A DNA stretch of 64,000 nt from Scylla paramamosain (GCF_035594125.1 NC_087151.1:27543521-27607520); one strand, 5' to 3'. Counted from the first letter of the stretch, positions 1-30,288 are shown. Numbers and translations are program-made. Notes: generated from the sequence alone by a model not told the origin.

Positions 1-819
1 TAGATCACTCGTATCGAAATACCTGGTAGATGTGCACCATCCACACTAGTACGACGCCTGGCATAGGTCCTCGTGTTGTTGGTGTTGCCTGCCTTCCAAC
101 ACAACTGTCGCGGTGCACTGGCTTATTACGTGGTGGTTACTTTTTGATCCGACGTAGAAAGTCGGAACACTCACTATCTGTAGAACTGAATATCAGAAGT
201 GAGTTCCCTCCATCTACACGTGATAGGTGTTATTAGAATGTGAATCCAGTAGTCTGGTGGCAAGCTTTCGAACTAATTTATCGGCCGTACTGTCGGATTT
301 CTGAAAGAAGTATTGGGAACTGCCATCTTGTGGGCGAATATTTCACGATTTCTTAATTTCTTTTCTTGTCTCTGGCACGCACCTGACGTAGAAATATTCC
401 CTCAATAAAAAGTGTTACTACCGAGGCATCATTTCCACGTGAGAGTGTTGTGAGAACCCATTTCCATCACGGTGTGTTATGGCTACATAAGGGGTGGCTC
501 CAGTGCTGCGCTAGTCTGAGCTAATGATCATTAACTGGTGAACCAGCTCGCGTATACTGAAGAGAATGGCACACCGCCGCCACGTGAACATTTCCAGGAG
601 AGTGCTGGTATTGGCATCACTCCATTGCACATAACCGTGACAATGTATCGCTTGTGTATCCTGGCTTGCGAACCCTTCATTTGCAGGTTTATTCACGAGT
701 GGAGTTCCGCATGGTGGCCTTCAGTACCGGCTACTACGTAAGGTTGCAGCAGTGGTACCTTTCACCTCATGACGTCGAATCAAACCGAATTTAACACTTT
801 TTATTCTTCACCTTCGCAG
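1..819. other. No gene recognised; left edge
   Basis: Mixed-composition DNA with only short chance open frames (60-70 codons) and no recognisable domain, repeat or splice-framed exon before position 820. It may be intergenic or lie inside an intron of a gene that starts outside the window. Confidence 0.4.
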
Positions 820-873
820 GTGCCGTGAGGTTGACGTCCTCCAACATCTCCAGCCTCCTCTCCTTCATGTGAG
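820..873 (+). other. Candidate small exon (54 nt), possibly untranslated
   Basis: A pyrimidine-rich tract ends in a CAG acceptor at 817-819 and a strong GAG|GTGAGT donor follows at 874. The 54 nt between are GC-richer than the flanks. One frame is open through the segment and another ends in TGA near the donor. It could be a 5' untranslated exon of the CABIT gene 4.7 kb downstream or an exon of an unseen upstream gene. Only the splice-site pair supports it. Confidence 0.22.
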
Positions 874-1315
874 GTGAGTGTACACATTGTTACGCCACAT
901 GAAGCTTCCTCTTATATACTACAAAACTCAATTGAATGTGTGTGTGTTTTGGGGGGGGAGGGGGGAGGGCTGGCAGAACGATGCATGTTATGTTCGTAAG
1001 AAAGATGAAGATGGGGAAGGAACAACGAATAACAAAGCAGGAAAGATAGCCAACTTCTGGGACGAAGTGAAGGAGTGACTGCTTCCGTTACTTCTTTGTC
1101 AAATACACGAGAACTTTTTGTGTTGGCGTGAAGATGATCGAGTCACGTGTTTCTGGCAGTGTGATAACTTTTTTCCTTGCTTTTTCCACTTTTTTTTTTA
1201 CGTAAGTTTTGTCGTGGAATAGACACCATACAGACAAGAAATTATACGAAGTTGTACAGCACGTATTCTTTTGTGCTTTGTACTCTCATCAGGACAGTCT
1301 TCAAAGGACACACAG

Positions 1316-1353
1316 ATTATTATTATTATTATTATTATTAGTAGTAGTAGTAA

Positions 1354-1426
<73 letters not shown>

Positions 1427-1549
1427 TGTAGTATAGTATGTCGTGTTTTTATGAGTGCGTTTTTCTTCTTCTTCTTCTTCTTCTTCTTCTTCTTCTTCTT
1501 CTTCTTCTTCTTCTTCTTCTTCTTCTTCTTCTTCTTCGCCTTCTTCTTT
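1316..1549. repeat. Compound trinucleotide microsatellite ATT / GTA / TTC
   Basis: Three blocks in a row: (ATT)n to about 1340, (GTA)n to about 1422, and after a 40-nt spacer (TTC)n to about 1537. The long frames across it encode only homopolymers (Ile, Ser, Val, Phe, Lys, Leu) and are not genes. Confidence 0.95.
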
Positions 1550-4273
1550 CCATACTCGCTTTTTTTTAAGGTGGCTCCTTCACATGAATTGTCTTTTGTC
1601 AAGATAGCTTTTCCTTTAGCGCCGCAAAGTACCTATAGAAATTCTTGTAGATAGCTGTATTCTTTAGTGTCAATAGTCCATCTAAATCATCAAGGTTCAT
1701 GGCTAGAGGAAGGTCTCTGTTCTGCACTGGAATCATAGAGGCTGATGGTGATATAATAAGGATGACTGATGATGGCGATGGTGGTGGTGGAAACATTTCA
1801 TCTCGTATGTGGATATGTTGTTGTTGTTGATTCAACACACGAAACATCTGGGTGTAGAAAGGTTTTTTTTTTTTTTTTTTGGGCACTGAATGAATGGAAA
1901 GTAGCTTCATTCATGAGGCGGCTTCTCCTTCCTGCGGGGCTTGGGAGGCGCACCAGCTCAGACCGCGACTCCACTCCTGCCCAGAAATTACATGTTCGAT
2001 CCCGTCGTCCACCATCATTTGGGGGGCAAGTAGTGTTCTTCTGTAACCCTAGTTTGGTTACACGATTTTTGTTATGTAGCGCGTCTAGAATTCCATTTCA
2101 CCATATTTCTCGTGACAGGAAAGTGTACAGAAAAATGTTGTGCGGTTGCCGAACATGACGACAATCCCGGCGGTAGAGAGCTGGGTAAACTTACTACTTG
2201 TTTAAGCTTCTATTTAGCAGCCCCTCGCATTGACCGCGGTTCATTTGCAGTGTTGTCCATTGTAGGAAGGAACGTGTAGCATTCAAACTCAAAGTAAAAT
2301 AAAGAGTAGGAGATTTAAACTATGAACTTCTCTTGAAGTTCCCTTTCCTGCATGACAATGATGATGAAGCTATTCTGAGAGAATCAATAACACACCAGTG
2401 AAGCTTGACGGGGTTAAGAGAAGGGAGGCAATGTGAAAAAGCAGAGGACGAGAGGAAGCAAGGTTGTGTCAAGGTCACGCTACACGTTCTCGGGCAGTCG
2501 AGCAGAACTTGGACGTGAGGAATGAAGAAGACCTCAGTGATCCATTGTTATGTGTTGATGGGAAAGGTGCTGCCATTGCCGATGAGAACATTTGGGTGGC
2601 AGTGGAATGCAGAGGGCGAGCTCAAGCGATCCTAGCTCATCTGCCTGAACCAAGAAGCTGCAACTGTGACTACAATCTAAAGAAAGGTTACTCGTTCTTC
2701 TGCATCATACGACCTGCGTTACTGGCTGTGATACCTTTGCAGCATTATCTTCACTGCTCGTGATTCCGAGAGGGCACGTGTTCCCGTCCCTTTTTGTCTC
2801 ACACTGTAGTCTGACTTTTTTATACTTCAGCATTTGTTTGTTTGTTTTTTTCTTTATTGTGACTCGCTATAACAACACCTTGCTTGCAACACATCGTTTC
2901 GTTCTCTTGTGACAGTTGGTTTGTCTTTCCCTTGCTTCCTGGGATGTTGCTTCAAGAAGAAACCGGTCCCAGCGGCGGCATCGACACCCGGCTAAGTGCG
3001 GCGCCTTCCTTGCTGCTCTGAAAGTAACACTAAATTTTTGGAGGAGGATTTTTCTTTCTTACATTCCACCATAACCAGTTTGGCCTTGGGTTGATATTTT
3101 TTTTCTCCCTCTCTCTCTCTCAATTTCCTATGATCGTTGTTGAAGAGGGTATGGGACTTCTTGACAGGATTCCGAGGTGTGATTTCCGACTTACCTCACA
3201 CTGAATAATATTGTTAGTATTTATGATGCAACACATTCCCATCTTCACCACCGTTTCCTAACCACCTACAAGGTATGCAGTGTACGGACTGACACAGGTG
3301 ACTTGGTCCTGTCTGTGTGACCAGAAGGAAAATTATGAGTGTTCTTACCATTCTCAGGGTGACAAGACAGACAATCCTGCACAACACTACGCACAGGTGA
3401 ACACACCTTTCAGAAGAGACTGGTCATTCACAAGAACAAGACTCATGCGAGAGGAGGCTGAGCGGTGCCTGGCGCGGCACATTCCGTCATGCACCGCCAC
3501 GCAGGTCCCTCACCACAACGCCCCTGACCGTGCCCGGGGTGGAGGGAGCGAGAGGGGGAGATGGCATGAGGGTGTGACCGAGAGGCTGGCGGGTTAAGAA
3601 AGTAAAATGACTGACAGATAGAACAATGATGACGAATGTGTCGAGAGAAACTGGATTAAGAAATTGTAAACTCCCATGATGTAAATTTTTAAGCCATCAA
3701 TTTCTTCTCTTATAATAATTTTTCATACGTAATGAGGAACGGCACACTGGTCACCGTCAAGGTCTGTGCTGTCTGTAATATCGCAGCGTCAGTTGCTGGT
3801 GAATAAATCGATGGTGTCTCACAGCCACCAGTGCCATTGTATCTGACGAAATATTGTCTCCTGCCTTGCATCATTTAAGTAGTGCAGGTGTGGGTATTAT
3901 ATTGAAGTGTGCTACTTTACACTCTTGGCGACAAGTTAGCGAGGAAAGGAAGGCACTCTGGACCATAAGGATGAACCCAAGCTTCTCTCCTTCGGGCAGC
4001 AGTCTCGTGTGTTCCTTACCAAACACCAGCTGGTCAGGCCGCACTGCACGTCTACATCTCCTCTTCGGAATTGTGGCAACGTTTATTTACTTATTCCCTG
4101 CACTTATGTATCTACTCATATATTTACCTCTGAAATTCATATATGTACGTCCAGGTGAATGTCAGGTTCTCAGCACGCCGTTTGCGGTCTTGAAGCTCGT
4201 AATATTTGCGAGTGTCGAGGTTAGGGACGAGTGCTGGAGGACCGCTGAAATAATGGCATTATTTTATTCTTAC

Positions 4274-4274
<1 letters not shown>

Positions 4275-4324
<50 letters not shown>
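4275..4324. repeat. (GA)n microsatellite
   Basis: A pure GA tract of about 50 nt, the first of two GA tracts separated by about 107 nt. Confidence 0.95.
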
Positions 4325-4328
<4 letters not shown>

Positions 4329-4428
4329 GCAGTCTTCTTTCTGTTTAAGGAGTGAATCTGGAAGACTCTCCATGCCTTTCACGCCTTGCTCCGGTTGGGG
4401 GGTAGAACCGGTGCACTGTCTCTGGTTG

Positions 4429-4431
<3 letters not shown>

Positions 4432-4481
<50 letters not shown>
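4432..4481. repeat. (GA)n microsatellite
   Basis: A second pure GA tract of about 50 nt on the same strand and of the same length as the one at 4275. Confidence 0.95.
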
Positions 4482-4485
<4 letters not shown>

Positions 4486-5259
4486 GTGTGTGCGCTTGAT
4501 GTCTTTCTGAAGAAGCACCCTTGCCCATTACCTTTCCCTAAGCACTATTCTGAATGACTCACATTTTCATGATGAGTTCTTAGCGTTCACCAGTGCGGGA
4601 CCCCACGCCACACTACTACACATCCTCTCCCTTAGTTCCGGAAAGCCCGAAAGTTCGCTAGCCAACTCATTTCCGACGAAAGGTGTTGCGTCACTATGTA
4701 CTCAGCCTGGCATTGCCTGACTAGTCATATGCCTTTCCTAAACCTACGCACTGTCACACTTTGGTCAGGTGTAACGAATTTTAAGGTTAAATGTTGCTTT
4801 AAAATTAGACTTTTAATTCGATCTCTGAACTACCAAGGAGTTATAAGTAAATTCAAGGGCCAAACAGGTCGCACACAAGAAGAATGTTACTTGTGGTGGA
4901 AAGAAGTTGCCGGAAGTGATCGGTATACGTCTGGTAGTGGGAAATGCTTATAGAAGTGCTTTCTCACCGATTCTTCTTAATTTCAGATTGGAGGCCATCA
5001 CCGAGGGAGGAGACTAGGAAGAATCGCAGCGGCAGTGGCGACAGCGCACTGACTGAGCGCAGCAGTAGCGGCTGGGAACTGGTGGGGGAAGGTTGTATCG
5101 CGCTCGTCCTGCGCGATCTTTGTGCACTTGTGGACTAAGGCGATCCTTGAGAGTGTGTTTGTGACGAGTTGTACTTGTCGAGTTTATGACGAGTCAGAAC
5201 CAACAGTTATTTGACACAAGCCACTTATTTGCGAATGAAACATCCTATGATCAAATACA

Positions 5260-5266
5260 TATATAA
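5260..5266 (+). promoter_or_regulatory. Candidate TATA box of the CABIT gene
   Basis: TATAAAA lies in an AT-rich stretch just before a GC-rich block (5285-5405) that would form the leader, about 340 nt upstream of the ATG at 5600. The alternative is that the leader is spliced from further upstream, using the acceptor-like site at 4985-4986. Confidence 0.35.
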
Positions 5267-5599
5267 AAGAGAGCGACATTGAAAAGGTGTGCGCGGCCAC
5301 AGAGCCGGGAGGACCAGCAGGCCGCCAAGGGTCTGGCAGCTCGCCCGTCCACGCCCACACCACTCGTGACCTGCGGGAGGGGTCGCGGGGGCCGGGACAG
5401 GTCGAATACGATTTTAGGAGTGATTAGAAAGTTAACTTGATTTTCCTTTTAAAAACTGTCACTGGATTGTAGAATTTGTATCGAGTGTTTACCTGAAGAG
5501 TGACTCGGGATCATTACATTAGTGCTTGTGACCGCCAGCAGTGGTGTGAGCATGTAATAACTTCCCGTGACCCCAGCCATCGCCACCACCACCACCACC

Positions 5600-15014
<9,415 letters not shown>

Positions 15015-15179
15015 CCTCAGAAATCTGACTGTTCATTTCTTTTATGTACTTTATGTTCACCATACAAGAACTGGAGCCTTCCTGCAGTCATTGAAGAAAA
15101 GTTTCCAGTCACCAGTGGGCCTTTAGTTTTCTAATATACTTTCATCATATTACTAACTTTTCATGCTCTTGTATTTCAT

Positions 15180-15715
<536 letters not shown>

Positions 15716-15719
15716 TATG

Positions 15720-16488
15720 CATTCAATTTTCATGGAGTGGGTTCTTTGACGCAGTTCCTTGTCCCATACCTTTTTTTTTTTTATTTCATGAATAAAATAT
15801 CTATTAAAACAAATTAATAATTAAATGAAGAGTTCAAGTACCAGAAACCTACAGCGGGTGGTTACTTGAGGCACGTGCGTCTCCCACTCCACCCCTCTGT
15901 AAGTCTACGGAATGTAATAACCAATTTTAAAATGCAGGTTGGTGATAGCCGTAGGTCAGCGTAGGATGATGTCTGCGTATCAGATAAGTGTTGAATCGGT
16001 TTTGAGTTGTATTCCTTTATTAGTTAGATCCTCGCACCCGTAAGTGCCGACGGAGATAAAACATCATTGTTGGATCATATGTTCATAAAGGTACTATTCA
16101 AAGGTGTGTAATGTTCACATTCAGGGCATTCTCCATCGAATAAAAAAAAAGAATAGAAACCAATTAAAAATTATTTGTTTACCTATTTTAGTTAATTTAT
16201 TTACTCATTCATTAATTAATTTATTTATTTTTCATAGATGTTAAAATGTTTAGTATTTGCCATAAAATTATGAAAGGATTTACATTATACTATTAATTTG
16301 ATGAATGTGGAATCTTGCATATTTCAAGGTAGAAAAAAGGGGGCGGGGGATAGCAGATGTAAAATTAAGAGAGCGCTAGGCAGAGGTGGGTGACTTCTCA
16401 TTGTCGTGCCAGCAGCTCACCACTCACGACGCGCGTCGTTCAGCGAGGCAGGTTGCATTCATCACTATTCGGTATACACCCAGGTACG

Positions 16489-16539
<51 letters not shown>

Positions 16540-16860
16540 CAATATATCTGTGACGCACCATGGCTTATGATACTTATGACAAAAGTTAAATAACAGAGAA
16601 CATGCCTACATGCTACCACCCAACAGGACCATCACAGGGCCTGAGGTCACGGCATGGCGGCAGGCTGTGACCAAGGAAGGATCATTGGCTGTGACCATGC
16701 CCTCCTATCGAGTAACATAATGGCCGCTGACATATGTTTCCAGTTAATTTTGGCTTGAGAGGAGGGTAGTACTTTACGATGTGCGCTGTACATGATTAGG
16801 GTCGAAGAACGAGAAATGGTCCATATGATGCTTTACAAGAGACAAGCTGATATATGAAGA
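15720..16860. other. Intergenic stretch, nothing coding seen
   Basis: Mostly AT-rich, with a GC-richer patch near 16370-16480, an (AT)n tract at 16498-16535 and a non-repetitive block to 16860. No domain, RNA gene or framed exon is recognisable. Confidence 0.4.
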
Positions 16861-16865
16861 GAAAC

Positions 16866-17025
16866 TACTATTCCTGCTACTACTACTATTACTGCAACTG
16901 TAATTACTTATCCTCACTACTACTACTACTACTACTGTTTCTGTAATTACTTATCCTCACTACCACTACTACTACTGTATTTACTTATCCTCACTACCAC
17001 TACAACTACTGTATTTACTTATCCT

Positions 17026-17065
<40 letters not shown>

Positions 17066-17094
17066 GTTGCTGCTGTTGCTGCTGCTGCTGCTGC

Positions 17095-17173
<79 letters not shown>

Positions 17174-17182
17174 CATTGCTAC

Positions 17183-17214
<32 letters not shown>

Positions 17215-17265
17215 CTACTGCTGCTGTTGCTATTGCAGCCGCAGCAGCAGCAGCAGCAGCACTGG
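16866..17265. repeat. Minisatellite-microsatellite mosaic (ACT / TTA / CTG)
   Basis: Begins with about four copies of a 35-45-nt unit containing ATTTACTTATCCTCACTAC followed by variable (ACT)n. It then passes to (CTG)n, (TTA)n of about 80 nt and again to CTG/CAG-rich sequence up to 17265. Frames across it read as poly-Ile, poly-Asn or poly-Ala and are not genes. Confidence 0.9.
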
Positions 17266-17473
17266 GTGTAGCAGTTGTTCATCAAATAAGAATGCTAAAT
17301 ATACGACTGCATTATTCTTTTGAATTACCCGGGTGAATCTAGTTTCCCTTTCCCCCATAAGGTGTCACTACACTGTTTACAAACAAGTGAAGGCATAAAG
17401 CAAACTCAGCTTTTAACGGCAATGTGAAAAGTGCCGTCCTCCGCTCCTTGAATCAACCGTTGCTGCGAGATTT

Positions 17474-17480
17474 TATATAA
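17474..17480 (+). promoter_or_regulatory. Candidate TATA box of the BTB zinc-finger gene
   Basis: TATATAA lies about 30 nt before the presumed start of a leader exon that ends in a strong donor at 17628. Support is positional only. Confidence 0.3.
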
Positions 17481-17504
17481 CTCTGTTTGTTCTTGCAGTG
17501 TGTG

Positions 17505-17627
17505 TGTAAAGTTGAAGTGACATAGAGGTTTCTGGAAATGTGGAAGAAGTTGGCGGGAAGTAAGAAGGATACGTGATCTGTGTCACGGCGGAGGTCAGGC
17601 TGCCAGTAAGACGTTGGTGCAGACGAG
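17505..17627 (+). other. Candidate non-coding first exon of the BTB zinc-finger gene
   Basis: A moderately GC-rich segment that ends in GAG|GTGAGT (donor at 17628). The next credible acceptor on this strand is ATTATCAG at 20368-20375, which is followed after 7 nt by the ATG of the BTB gene, so this would be its 5' UTR exon. The left edge is set only by the TATA-like motif at 17474. Confidence 0.35.
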
Positions 17628-17964
17628 GTGAGTATTTCACGTGGTTGCGAGGAAGAATGAAATGCTCATAAATACAGTATTAATCCAGAATAAAGCATGT
17701 TTCTTATAGTCTCATAGAATAAGCTTTCAAAGAGAAGTCCACGGAACTCATGCCTTGGGTTCCGTTAGTTATTGGTGGGCGCATGAGATGGGCGTTGATC
17801 ACAGGCCCACCCACCAACCATTCAAGAACTGTTACCACACTGCAAGCCGCCATGAATTTTCAGGGTACTATAAGCTGTAAACGACTGCATATTGGATCGT
17901 TACACAAAGGCGTTATTGTGCCCTTGTGCTTATTTTATTTGTTTGTCATATTCGCTTTTTTATA

Positions 17965-18152
<188 letters not shown>

Positions 18153-18499
18153 CCTGGTTTACTCAATAATAATTTTACCATTTCTGTTCTTTTATTGTAT
18201 CTCAGGTAGATTATCTCATCCATGAACTCCTTGAAATCATCCCCTCCCTTGTTAATCTATACAATCCACACTGTTATTATACAAGTGCCCTCGTCTCACG
18301 GCAAAAAAAAAAGGTTTTATTATAGTTTAAGCCATTACACACTACGTGGTAATAACCTACCTCATTTTGTTCTTCTCACTATTCACATAATTTCTAATGA
18401 TTACACTACTTGTCGGAAATTAATAATAACGCCACAATAGGCCTGGGAATGCACAGCGCTCTCAACTTTTTCTAAGTCCACAGTTAAACATAAATGGTG

Positions 18500-18800
18500 T
18501 ATTGTTGCCTGAACTTCAGTTGTTTAATGCTTTGAATTGTGGGTAGCTGCTGGATAGGATCACTGTGTCTATAATTCCTCGGGCCAATCACGTGCTACCA
18601 CCACTTAACACCACGAGTTGCACCAATAGGAAGTCTCTATAAGTACCCATAAGCTGCGCGGGCAGGTTAGGTTAGGTTAGGTTGGGTTAGGTTCCCCACA
18701 GGCCCCCAAGCTTGCTTGAGGGATTGGGGGGCCGTGGGTAGAGATTGGGGACATTGGCTTAAACTATAAATTTACCAAAAAAAAAAAAAAAAAAAAAAAA
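18500..18800 (+). other. Possible retroposed sequence with poly(A), containing TTAGG units
   Basis: A GC-richer 300-nt block in BTB intron 1 that ends in about 24 A at 18777-18800. It has two CCAAT motifs, an E-box-like CACGTG, a TATA-like CTATAAG near 18638 and the TTAGG tract. It could be a SINE or processed retrocopy, or a second promoter. I do not recognise the family. Confidence 0.25.
18667..18693 (+). repeat. Interstitial TTAGG telomere-type repeat
   Basis: Five consecutive 5-nt units, four TTAGG and one TTGGG. TTAGG is the arthropod telomere unit. A second, degenerate TTAGG/TTTAGG patch lies at 18911-18930, beyond the poly(A) run. Confidence 0.85.
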
Positions 18801-19369
18801 CATTGTTCTCAGTGAAGTACTTGAGCCACACATAGCACAGTGGTGTGTATTTTTTACCGCCACAAATTGTTCGTTCCTGAGATAATTTTTATATTTACTG
18901 TTAAGGTAGATTAGGTTTAGGTTAGGTTTAGTTAATGTTTTTTTATTAATTTTTACTTGTTTATGTGTGTGTGTGTGTGGGGAGGTATATAAGAGGAAAC
19001 AGCTACAAGATTCATTCAAAGTAAATAAAAATCTACCAGAAAAATGTAGTTTCATCAGAAAATGTTAGACGGGTGCACTTACGTAAATTTAGCCCATGCT
19101 CAACCAGACCTTCCATGGTTACCTGTCATTATCCCTAGTATTTAGATCATCCACCCGATGCCTCAGCCTCCCACCTTTGTCGCCATGTAAGGCATCTGAG
19201 AAGAATCATCCTTCCTATACACTCATCATTGACTCACAAAAAATTGACACCCTTATACTAAAAACTTTATTTTTAATTAATTTAGATATTTTTTTAAGCA
19301 CTTATGTATTGGTGCAGTTTTGCATGTAGACATTTTGGCATGTGTGCATCTGGTATGTGAGAGGGTTAA

Positions 19370-20300
19370 TATCTGTCACTTCACAGCCTTATATTTAATC
19401 ACTAGTATGGATTCCATTGTGGCTGTTCAGCTGGTGATCTTCTGGCCTTCTGATGAATTTGGTGAAACCAGTTTCCTTTCACACATCATAAGTATCTGAT
19501 AGTCTGCGACAAAGCTTTAATTTCCGAACTACCCTCTTATGACTTCTATCCTTCTCTGTAATTTTATCTTGTTTCCTTTCTGACTTTCCTATTGCTGTGG
19601 TAGATAATCGTTGGTTTTCTCCTAGATCTATGAACAGTAGTGTTCCACAGGGTTCTGTTGTATCTTCCACTCTATTATTCATAAATGATCTCATAAGTGA
19701 AACATAGTATTTTCCACTCCTACACTGATGATACTACTCTGCAGTTTTTAGCTTCAGGAGCTAAACAGCAGGCACTGGCATGCCACAGAATGCCTGCCTT
19801 TTGATCTTTCTGTAATTTCTGATTAAGGGAGAGCAAAAACCCAATTTTTTCTTTCTATCAACTCGACACAACATTCCATATAACTATACCCCCCTTTTTC
19901 AATGACACTCTTATACTCTGAACATCCTTGGTCATCCCATTTAGTTATAAACTAAGCTAGAAACTTCATGTCTCTTCTCTTTTAAGAACAGATTCTATGA
20001 AGCTAAGTATTCTGAACCATCTCTGCCAGTTTTCTTACCCATCTCCCCAGCTGCTAACTCTGTTTTATCTGCCCATGTATAGAGTACATTTTACATGCAT
20101 GGATGGGGTTCCACTCACACTGGTCTTTTGAACAGGGTGGAATTAATGCATTTCATCTTAGGAACTACTCTCCACTGTCTTCAACCTATCTTTGTCACAG
20201 TGTTGCATCTCATGCTATCATCTTTTGTTATTTTTATGATAATTGCTCTTCTGATCATAGTAATTGCATGCTTGTTCTCCTCTTAAAATGTTCTGTTTTC
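19370..20300 (+). mobile_element. Decayed LINE fragment (reverse-transcriptase segment) in BTB intron 1
   Basis: Nucleotide-level similarity to 38190-39210 of the long LINE copy: the CAGTATGGGTTCCA block, CTTTGATTTCC-like text, GTTCCTCAGGGTTCTG as GTTCCACAGGGTTCTG, then the YTDD palm region and the GGGGTTCCACTCA block. Many indels and stops; both ends are truncated and no A-rich tail is left. It appears older than the copy at 36660. Confidence 0.82.
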
Positions 20301-20375
20301 AGCTAGTTAAAATGTTGTTTCATGTAGAATATGGTACTTCTTCCTTTCATAGTGTCTAACTAATTTTATTATCAG

Positions 20376-20382
20376 GTCCAGG
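20376..20382 (+). other. 5' UTR remnant before the BTB start codon
   Basis: Seven nt between the acceptor (TTATCAG ending at 20375) and the ATG. It shows that transcription begins in an upstream exon, for which 17505-17627 is the best candidate. Confidence 0.5.
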
Positions 20383-25944
<5,562 letters not shown>

Positions 25945-26149
25945 AATATGAATATTGGCACCACAATCTTTCTTTTCAGATGAGGTAAAAAAGTGAAGAT
26001 AGCAATAGATTTTGATCTTTACAGAAGAACAAGTCTTTGTAATATAATTATGTGTTCAACTTCTCTTGGGCATTTGTTATTGCTGAATTAATGAAACAAC
26101 CTATTACATATATTGTGATGGTTGAAATGAGCAAGATGATATTTTTGTG

Positions 26150-26155
26150 AATAAA
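26150..26155 (+). terminator. Poly(A) signal of the BTB zinc-finger gene
   Basis: AATAAA about 206 nt after the stop codon at 25944, the first canonical signal downstream. Further AATAAA motifs occur near 27080 and 27547 and could give longer 3' UTRs. Confidence 0.55.
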
Positions 26156-28480
<2,325 letters not shown>

Positions 28481-28489
28481 TTGTATGGG

Positions 28490-29420
28490 CTACATGGTAG
28501 AAATTTAAAAGAAATGAAGAGTATTTGTCAAAAGCAGTGCATGCCTTTGAGCAAGAAGTAATGAGTGATTTTCCATTGAATTCAGCAGCAAGAATATGTG
28601 ATGTCTCCTTACTTGTGAGAATGTGAATGGAAAGTGAGAATGTTAGGAAGGGATTTAAGTCTGGTGAACAGTAATAAGAGAGAGTGGAATCTGTTAGCAG
28701 ATGATACAACATTGGTAGCTGATTTAGAGGATTCATTAAGGTAGCTGGTAAAGGAGCTTGGAAGAGTGAGAAGAGGAAATTGAGTGAATGTGAGTAAAAT
28801 AACAAAAAAATATAAGGAAGATAAATGGAAGAAGAGTAATTATGTTTGAATGGTTCTTTGAGGAGGGAGACTTTCTTAAGTGTTTAGATAAAAAGTTTAA
28901 AATTAATTAAGCAGGAAAGGTGAGAGAAAGTTATTTGTGTTGATTACAGGTCACTTGGTATGGAATTTAGATTTTTTCACTTTTTGAGGAGTGCTGCTAT
29001 GAACAGGCCTCCTTCCCTCTGTCTTTTTGATATATGAAATAATAATAATAATACATAATAATATAAAGGTGCAACGAGTAGGCTACATGTGATTTTAATG
29101 GTGGTATCAGCATTGTATATGGCTCAAACAGAACATGGGAGCAAGAGAGAAGGGGAGACTGAATACTGTGTAGTGGAGATGAGGTGTCTGATGAATGTGT
29201 AGAATAACATGTATGGATGGAATAAGAAATAAAAGTGCAATGGAATACTGTTTTGGAAAGAGGACTGGTTGAATGAACAAAGCATGAAGCGTTATGACAG
29301 TTTAGGAATACAAAGAGCCTGAGTGGAGAACACATTTGGAGAGAAAGTTAATGTTCTCTTTGGTTGTGCATAACAGGGCTAAGTGAAGAGCACATGTAGA
29401 TGCATAATTATGGGACAGTC
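28490..29420 (+). mobile_element. Decayed RTE-type LINE fragment
   Basis: Broken frames on the + strand read like the second half of an RTE-type reverse transcriptase: LLADDTTLVADLEDSL at about 28691-28740 carries the ADD catalytic motif; a later part has ALYMAQTEHGSK (compare LYGSETW in intact elements), VVEMRCLMNV, and a stretch on 29220-29340 similar to the region after the thumb. Stops and indels are frequent, and an AAT-rich insertion lies near 29036-29060. It differs from the LINE family at 36660, so two LINE lineages are present. Confidence 0.6.
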
Positions 29421-29689
29421 TTAAATATATGTAAAAGGTTTATCCACTTCTGGTGTGATTAAATGGTCTAATCAGATGTGAAAAAGGGGATGGGACTGTT
29501 GGTGGAGCAAAGGTAAGCCAGTTCTGTTGTTAGACCCTTATGCAGAGACCCAGGTATGCTTGCAAGGATGATCATGGGGTTCTATACTTGTCACCCTCAG
29601 AGGCCTAGGGACAAATTTTTTATTTATTTATTTTTATTTATTTATTATTATTATTTTTTATAGGAAATTGTGTGTGTGTGTGTGTATGT

Positions 29690-29895
29690 GTGTTTACTTG
29701 TAACATACAGGGCCAGAACCATGCTCATGTGATTCTGTTTCCACTTATACATTTAAACAGTTTTCTGTAACTGATATATGTGCTAGTGGATGTTGATGTT
29801 TTGGTGTGTGTGTGTGTGGGTTTGTATAGGATGGTTACATCATAGCACAGGGTTTGAGTTACATGTATGATCCTGCTTCCATACTTACATTTGTA
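29690..29895 (+). repeat. Dispersed repeat, two diverged copies
   Basis: 29692-29757 and 29826-29893 share the pattern TTAC..GT.A..ATA(C)AGGG....A..CATGTGAT.CTG.TTCCA..TTACATTT. The same family occurs twice at 41170-41312. I do not recognise it as coding. Confidence 0.55.
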
Positions 29896-30288
29896 CAGTT
29901 TCTCTTTTAATCTTAATTTAGTCTACTCCAGATATCTACAAGGTCTGTTAAAAATGTTTCTAATTTTATGCCAAAGGACAGAAAGTGGCTAATTTTTTAG
30001 TTTCAAAACCTAATGTTAAAGTGCTCACTTATTACTCCACACACTTAACCCATCAGTTCATATATTGCTTGAAATTTTTCCAGAAATCCTATTCCAAAAT
30101 TGCTACCAGGTATGCAGTTATGTTCTGTCTGATAGCTTCTGAGCTGCCATATCAGGACATTTCAAGTAACATCTTGTAATAGTACTGCTGCCAGGAAGCA
30201 AGATACCATCATGGAAGTACATGACTGTAGGTAAGTACTATCCTGGCACTGCCTCTTGTCTGAGGAGGCTCCCACATGGTGCCTGAGT

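Larger units (their letters stand above)
880..5240. other. Upstream intergenic stretch without recognised genes
   Basis: I see no protein domain here. It carries a compound trinucleotide microsatellite (1316-1549), a poly-T run near 1863-1880 and two (GA)n tracts (4275-4324, 4432-4481). Open frames of about 100 codons at 2464-2763 and 3280-3597 show no motif. A CAG acceptor-like site with a pyrimidine tract at 4985-4986 could begin a leader exon of the next gene. Confidence 0.4.

Noticed and set aside
2464..2763. Open frame of 99 codons with fairly normal composition
   Set aside because: No ATG start, splice context or recognisable domain; length is within chance for a GC-richer stretch.
3280..3597. 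Open frame of 105 codons
   Set aside because: No motif, and it crosses unrelated G-rich sequence; no splice or promoter support.
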